Source: Candidatus Zixiibacteriota bacterium
GTDB lineage: Bacteria > Desulfobacterota > Binatia > UBA9968
Assembly (NCBI GenBank): GCA_035574315.1
Contig: DATLYW010000039.1
Location: forward strand, 1-60,180
Direction: 5' to 3'
Length of the DNA stretch: 60,180 bases
In this document: one piece after another, positions 1 to 7,590 of the stretch
How the letters are laid out: each line of letters starts with the position of its first letter
How positions within the stretch are numbered: the stretch's first letter is position 1
The notes under the pieces: model-generated
Seen by the model: the letters and a program-made list of their open reading frames with translations, nothing else
Databases searched by the model: none
Told to the model about the DNA's origin: nothing
Program-made: the position numbers and the translations under genes

Positions 1-475
1 TTCCGGCGGGCGAGTCGGACGAGCCCGCCGAGGAGCCGCCGAGCTCCAGCTTCGCTGCGGTCTCCGCGCCGAGCGTTCCGGTGGCCCTCAGGCCGTTCGA
101 GCGTTGAAACTCCATGAGCGCGTCGCGGGTTTTCTGTCCCATGACGCCGTCGATCGGACCCGGGTCATGGCCTTTTTCCTTGAGCGCCTGCTGGAGCTGC
201 CGGACTTCTTCCCGGCTTGCGGCCAGGCGCCCGCCGCGGGACTGCTCGGCCGGGCCGCGCTCCGGTTCCCGCGCGGCGCCCGGCGACGGCGTCTGACCTT
301 CCCGATTGCGCTGGCCTTGAGTTCCGCCAATGGAGCTGTCCTCGCGCTGGCTGCTTCCAGGTACGTCTTCAGGCCCCTTCGTCCCGGTGCCGGCAGACTG
401 TGCCAGGACCACGGCAGCGCCGAAGCCCATTCCCGCCGCCGCCGCGAAGAACGTTGAAAGTAATCGCTTCTGCAT
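1..475 (-). CDS. Exported peptidoglycan-binding domain protein (C-terminus cut by window edge)
   Basis: The reading frame starts at an ATG complementary to 473-475, behind GGAGGTCACG, and runs off the left edge with no stop, so 158 codons are visible. Residues 1-27 form a signal peptide (MQKRLLST, hydrophobic core, VLAQS). Residues 28-85 are a Gly/Ser/Gln/Pro-rich linker. Residues about 88-145 match the PG_binding_1 repeat (LQQALKEKGHDPGPIDG, then QKTRDALMEFQRSNGL and TLGAETAAKL). The family binds peptidoglycan in the periplasm, often alongside a catalytic domain, and one could lie beyond the edge. It is divergent from the PAS gene at 754. Confidence 0.8.
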   Translation of the reverse strand, partial: MQKRLLSTFFAAAAGMGFGAAVVLAQSAGTGTKGPEDVPGSSQREDSSIGGTQGQRNREGQTPSPGAAREPERGPAEQSRGGRLAASREEVRQLQQALKEKGHDPGPIDGVMGQKTRDALMEFQRSNGLRATGTLGAETAAKLELGGSSAGSSDSPAG

Positions 476-662
476 CGTGACCTCCGTTCCGAAGAATTTT
501 CGGACGCGCCCGCATCCCAGTTAAGCAATGCCCGTGCCCCTCAAGGCAGCGCAGTGTTTTCGGCCGCCGGCGAGCCCATTTGTCGGGTAAGGGCATGCTT
601 TGTCGCCGAAACCCTACAGTTGAATCGTCCACCGGTCGGCGATATCCCTTCGCCGGTGCGGC

Positions 663-691
663 TTGCCTATCCTCTGCCGGTCGGCTATAGG
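663..691 (+). promoter_or_regulatory. Candidate sigma-70 promoter for the PAS-mgtC-LOG genes
   Basis: TTGCCT at 663-668 and TATAGG at 686-691 are separated by exactly 17 bp. This predicts a start of transcription near 698 and an untranslated leader of about 56 nt before the PAS gene. The rest of the 278-bp divergent gap (476-753) shows no gene. Confidence 0.5.
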
Positions 692-731
692 TCAGACTTG
701 CGCGCTGTGCCTTCCCGCGTCTCACGCGATG

Positions 732-750
732 AGTCGCCGGAAAGGCGACT
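732..750 (+). promoter_or_regulatory. Perfect hairpin covering the ribosome binding site of the PAS gene
   Basis: AGTCGCC (732-738) and GGCGACT (744-750) are perfect complements around a GGAAA loop. Only three bases separate the hairpin from the ATG at 754. The only purine-rich Shine-Dalgarno candidate (GGAAAGG) lies inside it, so folding should hide it. A GGA triplet in a loop is also the core of CsrA/RsmA binding sites. The regulatory role is inferred. Confidence 0.45.
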
Positions 751-753
751 GCA

Positions 754-1185
754 ATGAGCACGACCACGAGCTCCGTGGACTGGGAGTATTTCGCCCGACT
801 GGCGGGCGACGCGATCGTCGGCGCCGACGCCCGGGGCAAGATCTTCTTCTGGAACGCCGCCGCGGAACGTGTTTTCGGCCACTCGGCGGAGGAAGCACTC
901 GGCCAATCGCTCGACCTCATCATCCCCGAGCGTTTTCGAGCCCGTCACTGGGAGGGATACCGGCGGGTCATGGAAACGGGCAAGAGCCGCTACGGGAGCG
1001 AAGTGCTTCGTGTTCCCGCGCTGCACAAGGAGGGCCGGCAGCTCTCGATCGCTTTCACGGTCGTGCTGCTCGACCCCCCGGCGAGCGAGAGCAGGGTCAT
1101 CGTCGCCGTCGTGCGTGACGAAACCACGCGCTGGAACGAAGAACGGGCTCTGCGCCTGCGCCTGAAGCAGCTCGAAGGCGCGTGA
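754..1185 (+). CDS. Single-domain PAS protein
   Basis: This is a 143-residue protein made almost entirely of one PAS fold. It has the typical AGDAIVGADARGKIFFWNAAA entry, the F(G)HSAEEALGQSL turn and a terminal VAVVRDETTRWNEE strand leading into a short helix. There is no output domain (kinase, GGDEF or HTH). Small stand-alone PAS proteins usually bind a ligand or cofactor and act through protein contacts; no cofactor residues can be identified here. It is followed 42 bp later by the MgtC-family gene and then the LOG gene on the same strand, so the three may be co-transcribed. The start codon sits directly after a hairpin that masks the ribosome binding site. Confidence 0.8.
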   Translation: MSTTTSSVDWEYFARLAGDAIVGADARGKIFFWNAAAERVFGHSAEEALGQSLDLIIPERFRARHWEGYRRVMETGKSRYGSEVLRVPALHKEGRQLSIAFTVVLLDPPASESRVIVAVVRDETTRWNEERALRLRLKQLEGA

Positions 1186-1227
1186 GCCCCGCTGCCGCCG
1201 CCCTGCGGCCGGCGCGATGCTGACCGG

Positions 1228-1725
1228 ATGTTCGAGAATATTTTTCAGGATCTGAACGCGGGCCTGCCGGACGGCGAGCGGGCGGTCATCCTGCTCGGGC
1301 GCCTGATCTTCGCGATGGTGCTCGGAGCGATCGTGGGCCTGCAGCGGGAGCGCAAAGGAAAGCCGGCAGGGTTGCGCACCCATATGCTGGTGGCTCTCGG
1401 GGCCGCCCTGTTCGTGATCGCGCCGGCCGAGTACGGGATGGGCAACGAGGAGCTGTCGCGAGTGGTTCAGGGGCTGGTTACCGGAATCGGGTTTCTCGGA
1501 GCGGGAGCGATTCTCAAACTGGAGGAGAAGCGGGAAGTCGAAGGGTTGACGACCGCCGCCGGTATCTGGATGATCGCCGCCGTCGGAGTTGCGGTGGGAC
1601 TGGGCCGCGTCGGGCTGGCGGTGGTGAGCACGCTTCTGACCTGGGTGACGCTGGCGTGGATCGGAAGAATGGAAAACTATATCAACCGCGAATCGCAATC
1701 GGAGCCGGAGGAACGCGCCGAGTGA
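1228..1725 (+). CDS. MgtC/SapB family membrane protein
   Basis: The 165-residue protein has about four or five hydrophobic segments. It carries the family signature: a first helix ending in GAIVGLQRERKGKPAGLRTH, then LVALGAALF, then VTGIGFLGAGAIL, then VEGLTTAAGIWMIAAVGVAVG. MgtC/SapB proteins are inner-membrane proteins. In pathogens MgtC aids survival at low Mg2+ and inhibits the F1Fo ATPase, but most family members lack an assigned role. The C-terminal soluble domain of long MgtC forms is absent, so this is the short SapB-like version. The stop codon overlaps the GTG start of the next gene (GTGA at 1722-1725), implying translational coupling. Confidence 0.88.
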   Translation: MFENIFQDLNAGLPDGERAVILLGRLIFAMVLGAIVGLQRERKGKPAGLRTHMLVALGAALFVIAPAEYGMGNEELSRVVQGLVTGIGFLGAGAILKLEEKREVEGLTTAAGIWMIAAVGVAVGLGRVGLAVVSTLLTWVTLAWIGRMENYINRESQSEPEERAE

Positions 1726-2336
1726 ATCGCGACGGAACGCGTTCGGCGCTCGGGAGGAAAAACATCTGCGTGTTTGCGGGATCGCGCCGCGGCTCCCGCC
1801 CGGAGTACGTCGCGGCTGCGCAGGAGCTCGCGGCGGAGCTGGTTCGGCGGGGCTACGGCCTGGTGTACGGCGGCGGGAACGTGGGCCTGATGGGAGTGCT
1901 GGCGGATGCCGTGCTGGAGCGAGGCGGGGAGGTTATCGGAGTGATTCCGGAGGCCTTCATGGATCTCGAGGTCGCCCACGGCGGTCTCACCGAGCTGCGG
2001 GTCGTCGGCTCCATGCACGAGCGGAAGGCCGTCATGGCCGAGCTTTCCGAAGGTTTCATCGCCCTGCCCGGAGGCGTCGGAACCATGGAGGAGTTCTTCG
2101 AGGTCCTGAGCTGGGCCCAGCTTGCGCTGCACCACAAGCCGTGCGGGCTGCTCAACGTGGAGGGCTATTATGACCGCGTGGTCGATTTTCTCGATCGCGC
2201 CGTCGAGCAGGAGTTTCTCAAGCCGAAACACCGAGCCCTGCTGATCGAGGCCGACCGCCCGGCGCCCCTGCTGGACGCATTCGAGCGCGTCATGGCGGTG
2301 TCGGCGACCCGGACTTTCGATCGCGCCAGGACCTGA
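1722..2336 (+). CDS. LOG family protein (TIGR00730-type nucleoside monophosphate phosphoribohydrolase)
   Basis: I place the start at GTG 1722, giving 204 residues. GGAGG sits ten bases upstream and the start overlaps the mgtC-like stop by 4 bp; a longer ATG start at 1656 would lie inside that gene. The protein has the nucleotide-binding GLVYGGGNVGLMG turn and the diagnostic LPGGVGTMEEFFEVLSWAQL motif of Lonely-Guy proteins, which are often misnamed lysine decarboxylases. Characterised members release the base from cytokinin riboside 5'-monophosphates or AMP. The substrate here is unknown. Its length is normal for the family. Confidence 0.88.
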   Translation: MNRDGTRSALGRKNICVFAGSRRGSRPEYVAAAQELAAELVRRGYGLVYGGGNVGLMGVLADAVLERGGEVIGVIPEAFMDLEVAHGGLTELRVVGSMHERKAVMAELSEGFIALPGGVGTMEEFFEVLSWAQLALHHKPCGLLNVEGYYDRVVDFLDRAVEQEFLKPKHRALLIEADRPAPLLDAFERVMAVSATRTFDRART

Positions 2337-2344
2337 TCGCGGTT

Positions 2345-3394
2345 CTACTGAACGAACAGTTTCTTGATCTGCTCGATCACCTCGGGGGGCTGCGACAGCA
2401 CCTCCCTGGCCGTTTTCTGCAGCTCTTCCCCGCGGTTCGGCGTCACCACGATGCGCAGCTTCTTGGCTTCCGCCAGCAGGTCCGGGTCCTTCACGACCTT
2501 GTCGTAGGCGGCGCGCAGTACCGCGACGCGATCCGGCGGCGTGGCCGGGGGGGCCATCAACGGGCGCGCCCATTCCCCGCCCTGGAGCATCGCCTCGGCG
2601 ACCCGCCGTTTGGTCGCCGGCGTCTTGTACTCGTCCATCAGCTCGTAAACGGTCGGCGCCTCGGCGATGCGCTGGTCCCGCTTGCGGCCGCTCTGTGCGA
2701 GGAAACGGACGAACTTGTTCTTGTGCCAGGTGAGAAAGGGCTCGCGGCTGAAGTAGGTGGAAATCGTCAGCCCCATGCACGCGACCTCGCCGCGCTCGAG
2801 GGCGATGGCGATCTCGCTGCTACCGGGATAGCCCGTGACGTGGGTCACCTTGGCGCCGATGGTCTCTTCGAGGATTTTCGACATCACGTAATCGGAGCTT
2901 CCCACCCCCGTGGACCCGCACTTCGGCGGCTCCTTCGAGCGGATGATGTCGCCGATCGATTTGAACGGAGCGTCGGCACGGCCGAAGATCGTCATGTCGT
3001 CGTTCTCGAGCGACCCGATCCACTGGAACTTGACGAGGTCGAACCGCACCTCCTTTTGCCCGGAAAGCTGGCTGAGGTAGACGTTGTTGTGCGGCGCAAG
3101 CAACGTCAGCCCGTCGGGCTTGGCGACGCTCCACACGTAGTTGGCCGCGGTCACCGACCCCGCCCCGGGCATGTTCTGCACGACGACGTCCGGGTTTCCC
3201 GGGATGTATTTGCCGATGTGGCGCGCGACCAGGCGAGCCGCCCGATCGTAGCCGCCCCCCGTGCTCAGGCCCACGATGATCCGGATCTGCTTGCCCTTGT
3301 AGAAGTCGCTTTGCGCTCCGGCCCGTTCCGGGGATGCGAGCCACAGGAGCAGAGCAGTAAAGGCGCCGATGCAGCCGAGATTGAGCTTGTTCAC
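2345..3394 (-). CDS. TctC/Bug-type periplasmic solute-binding protein
   Basis: The 349-residue protein starts at a GTG behind GGGAAGGGA. A signal peptide ends near residue 27 (ERAGAQS). The mature start FYKGKQIRIIVGLSTGGGYD and the segments PDVVVQNMPGAGSVTAANYV and LLAPHNNVYL are typical of the tripartite tricarboxylate transporter receptor (Bug) family, which binds carboxylates. No TctA/TctB membrane partners are nearby, so it is an orphan receptor, as is common in Bug-rich genomes. It is convergent with the LOG gene (8 bp apart) and has its own promoter. Confidence 0.85.
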   Translation of the reverse strand: MNKLNLGCIGAFTALLLWLASPERAGAQSDFYKGKQIRIIVGLSTGGGYDRAARLVARHIGKYIPGNPDVVVQNMPGAGSVTAANYVWSVAKPDGLTLLAPHNNVYLSQLSGQKEVRFDLVKFQWIGSLENDDMTIFGRADAPFKSIGDIIRSKEPPKCGSTGVGSSDYVMSKILEETIGAKVTHVTGYPGSSEIAIALERGEVACMGLTISTYFSREPFLTWHKNKFVRFLAQSGRKRDQRIAEAPTVYELMDEYKTPATKRRVAEAMLQGGEWARPLMAPPATPPDRVAVLRAAYDKVVKDPDLLAEAKKLRIVVTPNRGEELQKTAREVLSQPPEVIEQIKKLFVQ

Positions 3395-3481
3395 GAGCGA
3401 TCCCTTCCCGCCGGCCGTGCGAACCGGACGCGTGGATTCAAGAGAAGCCAGACGGTTGCGGCCGGACCATTGTTGTGCGGC

Positions 3482-3509
3482 AATATACCCGGGGGGCCGT
3501 GCTTGTCAA
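3482..3509 (-). promoter_or_regulatory. Candidate sigma-70 promoter for the TctC-type gene
   Basis: Read on the minus strand, TTGACA (3509-3504) and TATATT (3487-3482) are 16 bp apart. Both are near consensus, and they lie about 90 bp before the start codon at 3394. Confidence 0.6.
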
Positions 3510-3600
3510 GTCCCGGCTCCTGCCGCAAAGCGCTACCCGACCGGCTCGGACCGCTGTAGAATAGCGGCCGCTCCGGCGACACCGGGGCAGGAGGGGTGGA

Positions 3601-4620
3601 ATGAAGAGGATCGTCCTTTGCTTCGACGGCACGTGGAGCAAGCCGGCGGACGAAAATCTGCCCGCGGACCGGCAGGTCGAGACCAACGTCCGCCGCTTCT
3701 TCGAATCGGTGCAGGAGCGCGACGCGCGCGGCGTCCGGCAGGTGAAATGGTACGATCAGGGAGTCGGGACCGAATGGTACGACCGGTTCGTGGGCGGCGC
3801 CTTCGGGGTCGGCCTGGAGCTGAACATCATCGAAGGCTACAGGTATCTCGCCACGGCGTACGAGGAGGGAGACGAGGTCTACGTCCTCGGCTTCAGCCGC
3901 GGCGCCTACACGGCCAGAAGCCTCGTCGGCATGATCCGCAACTGCGGCTTGATCCGGCCCGAGCACCTCGGGTTCCAGGTCGGGGTGGCTTACGGCATTT
4001 ACCGGACGCGCGACGACGGTCCGGATTCGGTTGCGGCGAGGTTGTTCCGCTCGATGTTTTCCCGGCCGATCGCGATCAAGTTCCTCGGAGTCTGGGATAC
4101 CGTGGGCGCCTTGGGGATCCCTCTCGACATCCTCAGGGAGTTCAACATGGAATTTTACGAATTTCACGACACCAAACTGAGCGCCATCGTGGAAAACGCC
4201 TGCCAGGCGATCGCGATCGACGAGCACCGCAAGGACTATGACGTCTGCCTGTGGGACCCGGAATCCCCTCCCGGGCAGGCGCTGGAGCAGAGATGGTTCG
4301 TGGGCGCGCACTGCGACGTCGGCGGAGGTTACCCGGATCGCGGCCTGTCCGATATCGCGCTCGGGTGGATGCAGGACCGCGCCGCGTCACTGGGGCTCGC
4401 GCTGGAGCGCGTCGAGGCGCGGCCGGACGGCTACCTCGCCCCCTTCACCGATTCCTACCGTGAATTTCTCCGCGGCTTGTACGCCCGGAGAAAACCCCGG
4501 CACTATCGTGCGATCGGCAGCACCCGATTCGGCAACGAGGTCGTCGACGAAAGCGTGCAGCGGCGCCGCCGGAAGGACCGCACGTACGAACCGCAGAACG
4601 ACGGTCTGCCGAAGCTCTAG
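3601..4620 (+). CDS. DUF2235 alpha/beta-hydrolase family protein
   Basis: The 339-residue protein starts MKRIVLCFDGTWSKPAD, the hallmark of DUF2235. It carries the nucleophile elbow GFSRGAYTARSLVGMI (GxSxG, near residue 100), then FLGVWDTVGALGIP and a late WFVGAHCDVGGGY segment that should supply catalytic Asp/His. Relatives include type VI secretion phospholipase effectors (Tle1-like) and uncharacterised cytosolic hydrolases. No signal peptide or secretion gene is near, so an effector role has no local support. AGGAGGGG precedes the ATG by a few bases. It is a single gene, convergent with DAHP synthase. Confidence 0.85.
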   Translation: MKRIVLCFDGTWSKPADENLPADRQVETNVRRFFESVQERDARGVRQVKWYDQGVGTEWYDRFVGGAFGVGLELNIIEGYRYLATAYEEGDEVYVLGFSRGAYTARSLVGMIRNCGLIRPEHLGFQVGVAYGIYRTRDDGPDSVAARLFRSMFSRPIAIKFLGVWDTVGALGIPLDILREFNMEFYEFHDTKLSAIVENACQAIAIDEHRKDYDVCLWDPESPPGQALEQRWFVGAHCDVGGGYPDRGLSDIALGWMQDRAASLGLALERVEARPDGYLAPFTDSYREFLRGLYARRKPRHYRAIGSTRFGNEVVDESVQRRRRKDRTYEPQNDGLPKL

Positions 4621-4756
4621 CAGGTCGTTCCCGACACGGTCCCGGGACCGGGCCCGCGGCTTCCCGCGTCGCAACGCGCGGCATGCTCACTTGGCCCGCT
4701 CCCGTCCAGGCAGCTTGGGTTCGATGCCCGTCTCGCGCCGCTGAAAAGGAGGGCGC

Positions 4757-5836
4757 TTATTCGTTGTCGTTTTCTGCGGCGAGCTTGAGGCGGCGCTTGC
4801 GCACGGCGTCGGCAAGCACGTCGAGAAGCGCCCGGCTCTCCTGCCACCCTACGCAAGGATCGGTGATGCTGAGCCCGTAGACGAGCTCCTTTCCAGGGAG
4901 CAGATCCTGGCGGCCGGTCTTGAGGTGGCTCTCGATCATCACGCCGATGATGCGCTCCTCGCCTGCAGCGATCTGGCTCGCGACCTCGCGCCCGACATCG
5001 ATCTGTTTCAACGGGTCCTTGCCGCTGTTGCCGTGGCTGAAGTCGATCATGATGCGCGCGGGGATCCCCGCCTCGCCGAGGCTCTTCGCCGCCGCCGCGA
5101 CGCTGGCCGGATCGTAGTTGGGCTGACGGCCGCCGCGCAGGATGATATGGCAGTCCTCGTTGCCCATCGTGGAGACGATCGCGGAGCGGCCGGCCTTGGT
5201 CACCGAAAGGAAATGGTGCGGCGCCTGAGCCGCGCGGATCGCGTCCAGAGCGATGCGAACGTTGCCGTCGGTGCCGTTCTTGAAGCCCACCGGGCAGGAC
5301 AGCCCGGAAGCAAGCTCCCGGTGAACCTGGCTCTCGGTGGTACGGGCGCCGATCGCCCCCCACGATACCAGGTCGGCGATGTACTGGGGGGTGATCATGT
5401 CGAGGAACTCGCAGCCCACCGGGAGGTTCATCTCGTTGATATCGAGCAGCAGCTGACGCGCGATCCGCAGGCCGTCGTTGATCTGGAAGCTGCCGTCGAG
5501 GTGCGGGTCGTTGATCAGCCCTTTCCACCCCACGGTCGTGCGCGGTTTCTCGAAATAAACGCGCATCACGATGAGCAGGTCCGCCTCGAGCTGCTCCTTG
5601 GCCGCCCGGAGCTTCGAGGCGTATTCCTTGGCCGCCTTGACGTCGTGGATGGAGCACGGGCCGATGATGACCAGAAGGCGGTCGTCCGCGCCGTGCAGGA
5701 TGCGGTGGATCGCCTGTCTCGTCTCGAAAACCGTGCGCGCCGCGTTTTCCGTAATCGGGAAGTCGCTGAGGACCTTATCGGGCGGCAACAGCTCCTTTAT
5801 CTCTCTGATCCGAAGGTCGTCGGTCCTGTACGGCAT
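4757..5836 (-). CDS. aroG: 3-deoxy-7-phosphoheptulonate (DAHP) synthase, class I
   Basis: The 359-residue protein matches the AroF/G/H class in length and sequence. It should condense phosphoenolpyruvate with erythrose 4-phosphate in the first step of the shikimate pathway. Visible motifs are IGPCSIHD, MRVYFEKPRTTVGWKGLIND, IGARTTESQVHRE, PVGFKNGTDG and DFSHGNSGKDP, which include the PEP-binding and metal-binding residues. The N-terminus (DDLRIREIKELLPPDKV) resembles the feedback-regulated enzymes. Which aromatic amino acid inhibits it cannot be read off, so the symbol is by class only. It has its own promoter and an unusually long leader. Confidence 0.92.
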   Translation of the reverse strand: MPYRTDDLRIREIKELLPPDKVLSDFPITENAARTVFETRQAIHRILHGADDRLLVIIGPCSIHDVKAAKEYASKLRAAKEQLEADLLIVMRVYFEKPRTTVGWKGLINDPHLDGSFQINDGLRIARQLLLDINEMNLPVGCEFLDMITPQYIADLVSWGAIGARTTESQVHRELASGLSCPVGFKNGTDGNVRIALDAIRAAQAPHHFLSVTKAGRSAIVSTMGNEDCHIILRGGRQPNYDPASVAAAAKSLGEAGIPARIMIDFSHGNSGKDPLKQIDVGREVASQIAAGEERIIGVMIESHLKTGRQDLLPGKELVYGLSITDPCVGWQESRALLDVLADAVRKRRLKLAAENDNE

Positions 5837-5948
5837 GATGTTTTAGACTCTGAATTCCCGGATATTTCCGCCGATCGGTCGCCTCCGCCTCCAATCCCGG
5901 AAAGGGGCAGAAAAAACACGCCAATTCGCCGGCTGCAGGGAATGCAAC

Positions 5949-5976
5949 ATTATACAGCAGGAACCGGCGCGTTCAA
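5949..5976 (-). promoter_or_regulatory. Candidate sigma-70 promoter for DAHP synthase
   Basis: On the minus strand TTGAAC (5976-5971) and a perfect TATAAT (5954-5949) are 16 bp apart. Transcription would start near 5942, leaving about 105 nt of leader before the ATG at 5836. No terminator hairpin or leader peptide was convincing in that leader. Confidence 0.65.
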
Positions 5977-6054
5977 CAAAGCCCGCTGAGGCCGGATCGG
6001 CTTATCCGGGGGCAAGTCGTGCCGGAAATCGCCCGGAGGGGCGGCGGTCGGCGG

Positions 6055-7446
6055 TTAAAAATCCGCGTTGCCGGGGGTACGGGGAAAGGGGATGACGTCG
6101 CGAATGTTCTTCAATCCGGTCAGATACATCATCATGCGCTCGAGACCGAGGCCGAAGCCCGAATGGGGGACCGAGCCGAACCGGCGCAGGTCGAGGTACC
6201 ACCAGTACGCTTTCTCCTCCAGCCCGCTTTCCCGCAGCCGCTGCCTCAAAACATCGTGCCGCTCCTCACGCTGGCTGCCGCCGATGATCTCGCCGACCCG
6301 GGGCACAAGCACGTCCATGGCCCGCACCGTCCTGCCGTCGTCGTTGAGACGCATATAGAAGGCCTTGATTTCCTTGGGATAGTCGGTGACGATCACCGGT
6401 TTCTTGAAAACCTCCTCGGAAAGGAAGCGCTCGTGCTCCGTCTGCAGATCGGCGCCCCATGAGACGGGGAATTCCCACTGCCTGCCCGAACGCTCCAGCT
6501 CCCGGATCGCATCGGTATAGGTGATATGGGCGAAGCGGGACTCGGCCACGTGTTCCAGCGTGGCGAGCACGTTGTTGTCGATCCGCTCGTTGAAGAACTC
6601 CAGGTCTTCACGGCAGTGCTCCAGGACGTAGCGGATCGTATGCTTCAGGAACTCCTCCGCCAGCGCGCGGTCGCCGTCGAGATCGCAAAAGGCCATCTCC
6701 GGCTCGACCATCCAGAACTCGGCCAGGTGGCGCGGGGTGTTGCTGTTTTCCGCGCGGAAGGTCGGACCGAAGGTGTAAACCTTGGAAAAGGCCAGCGCGA
6801 AGATCTCGGCTTCCAGCTGCCCGCTGACGGTGAGATAGGCAGGGCGGCCGAAGAAATCCCGCTGCCAGTCGATCCTGCCTTCCTGATCGCGAGGCGGGTT
6901 GCCGAGATCGAGCGACGTCACCGCGAACATCTGGCCCGCGCCTTCGCAATCCGAGGTGGTGATGATAGGTGTCTGGACATAGAGAAAGCCGCGTTCCTGG
7001 AAAAACTGGTGGATCGCGAAGCTCAGAGCGTTGCGCACGCGGAAGGCGGCGCCGAACGTGTTGCTGCGCACACGCAGGTGCGCGATTTCGCGGAGAAACT
7101 CGAGCGAGTGCCCTTTCTTCTGGAGCGGGTAAGCCGCGGGGTCGGCGCCGCCGTAGAGGTCGATGCGCTCGACCTTGAGCTCGACCGCCTGGCCCCTGGC
7201 CGGAGAGGCGACCAGCGTCCCGGTGGCTGCAATGCTGCTGCCGGTCGTGAGCTGCCTGAGCGTCTCCTCCGGCACGACCCCTCCCTCGGCAACGAGTTGC
7301 ATGCTCTTGAAGCGCGAGCCGTCGTTGAGCTCGACGAAGGTCACGCCTTTGGAGTCCCGGCGCGAGCGCACCCAGCCGCGCAACGTCATCTTCGTGCCGA
7401 TCGGCGCGGCGTAGGCCTCCTTGACCGTGAGCGAGCTGGGATCCAT
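6055..7446 (-). CDS. asnS: Asparaginyl-tRNA synthetase
   Basis: I start the protein at the ATG at 7446 ([17 protein letters not shown]), giving 463 residues, the usual AsnRS length. The longer frame to 7578 would read through the promoter. The N-terminal OB-fold anticodon-binding domain ([24 protein letters not shown]) is followed by the class II catalytic core, with motif 2 [22 protein letters not shown] and motif 3 [21 protein letters not shown]. The C-terminal [11 protein letters not shown] is typical of AsnRS rather than AspRS. It charges tRNA-Asn with asparagine in the cytosol. No Shine-Dalgarno sequence is visible, and the -10 box ends 7 nt before the ATG, so the mRNA is probably leaderless. 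Confidence 0.94.
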   Translation of the reverse strand: MDPSSLTVKEAYAAPIGTKMTLRGWVRSRRDSKGVTFVELNDGSRFKSMQLVAEGGVVPEETLRQLTTGSSIAATGTLVASPARGQAVELKVERIDLYGGADPAAYPLQKKGHSLEFLREIAHLRVRSNTFGAAFRVRNALSFAIHQFFQERGFLYVQTPIITTSDCEGAGQMFAVTSLDLGNPPRDQEGRIDWQRDFFGRPAYLTVSGQLEAEIFALAFSKVYTFGPTFRAENSNTPRHLAEFWMVEPEMAFCDLDGDRALAEEFLKHTIRYVLEHCREDLEFFNERIDNNVLATLEHVAESRFAHITYTDAIRELERSGRQWEFPVSWGADLQTEHERFLSEEVFKKPVIVTDYPKEIKAFYMRLNDDGRTVRAMDVLVPRVGEIIGGSQREERHDVLRQRLRESGLEEKAYWWYLDLRRFGSVPHSGFGLGLERMMMYLTGLKNIRDVIPFPRTPGNADF

Positions 7447-7453
7447 AAGGGCA

Positions 7454-7481
7454 AGTATCGACGAAACCCCTGGAAAGTCAA
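7454..7481 (-). promoter_or_regulatory. Candidate sigma-70 promoter placing the asnS transcript start at the ATG
   Basis: On the minus strand TTGACT (7481-7476) and GATACT (7459-7454) are 16 bp apart. Only TGCCCTT separates the -10 box from the ATG at 7446, so transcription should begin at or within a base of the start codon. Confidence 0.5.
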
Positions 7482-7590
7482 CGGTCTTTCCTCGATTCGC
7501 CTTTCGAGAACAGCGCCTGCGGAAAGCGTCGAGGCGCCGGATGGAAGCCTCGTACGCGACGTGGCGGCGCCGGTTCATGTTTCCCGAGGG

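Noticed and set aside
3601..4620. DUF2235 gene as a type VI secretion effector
   Set aside because: No VgrG, PAAR, immunity or structural secretion gene is nearby, and many DUF2235 proteins are unrelated to secretion.
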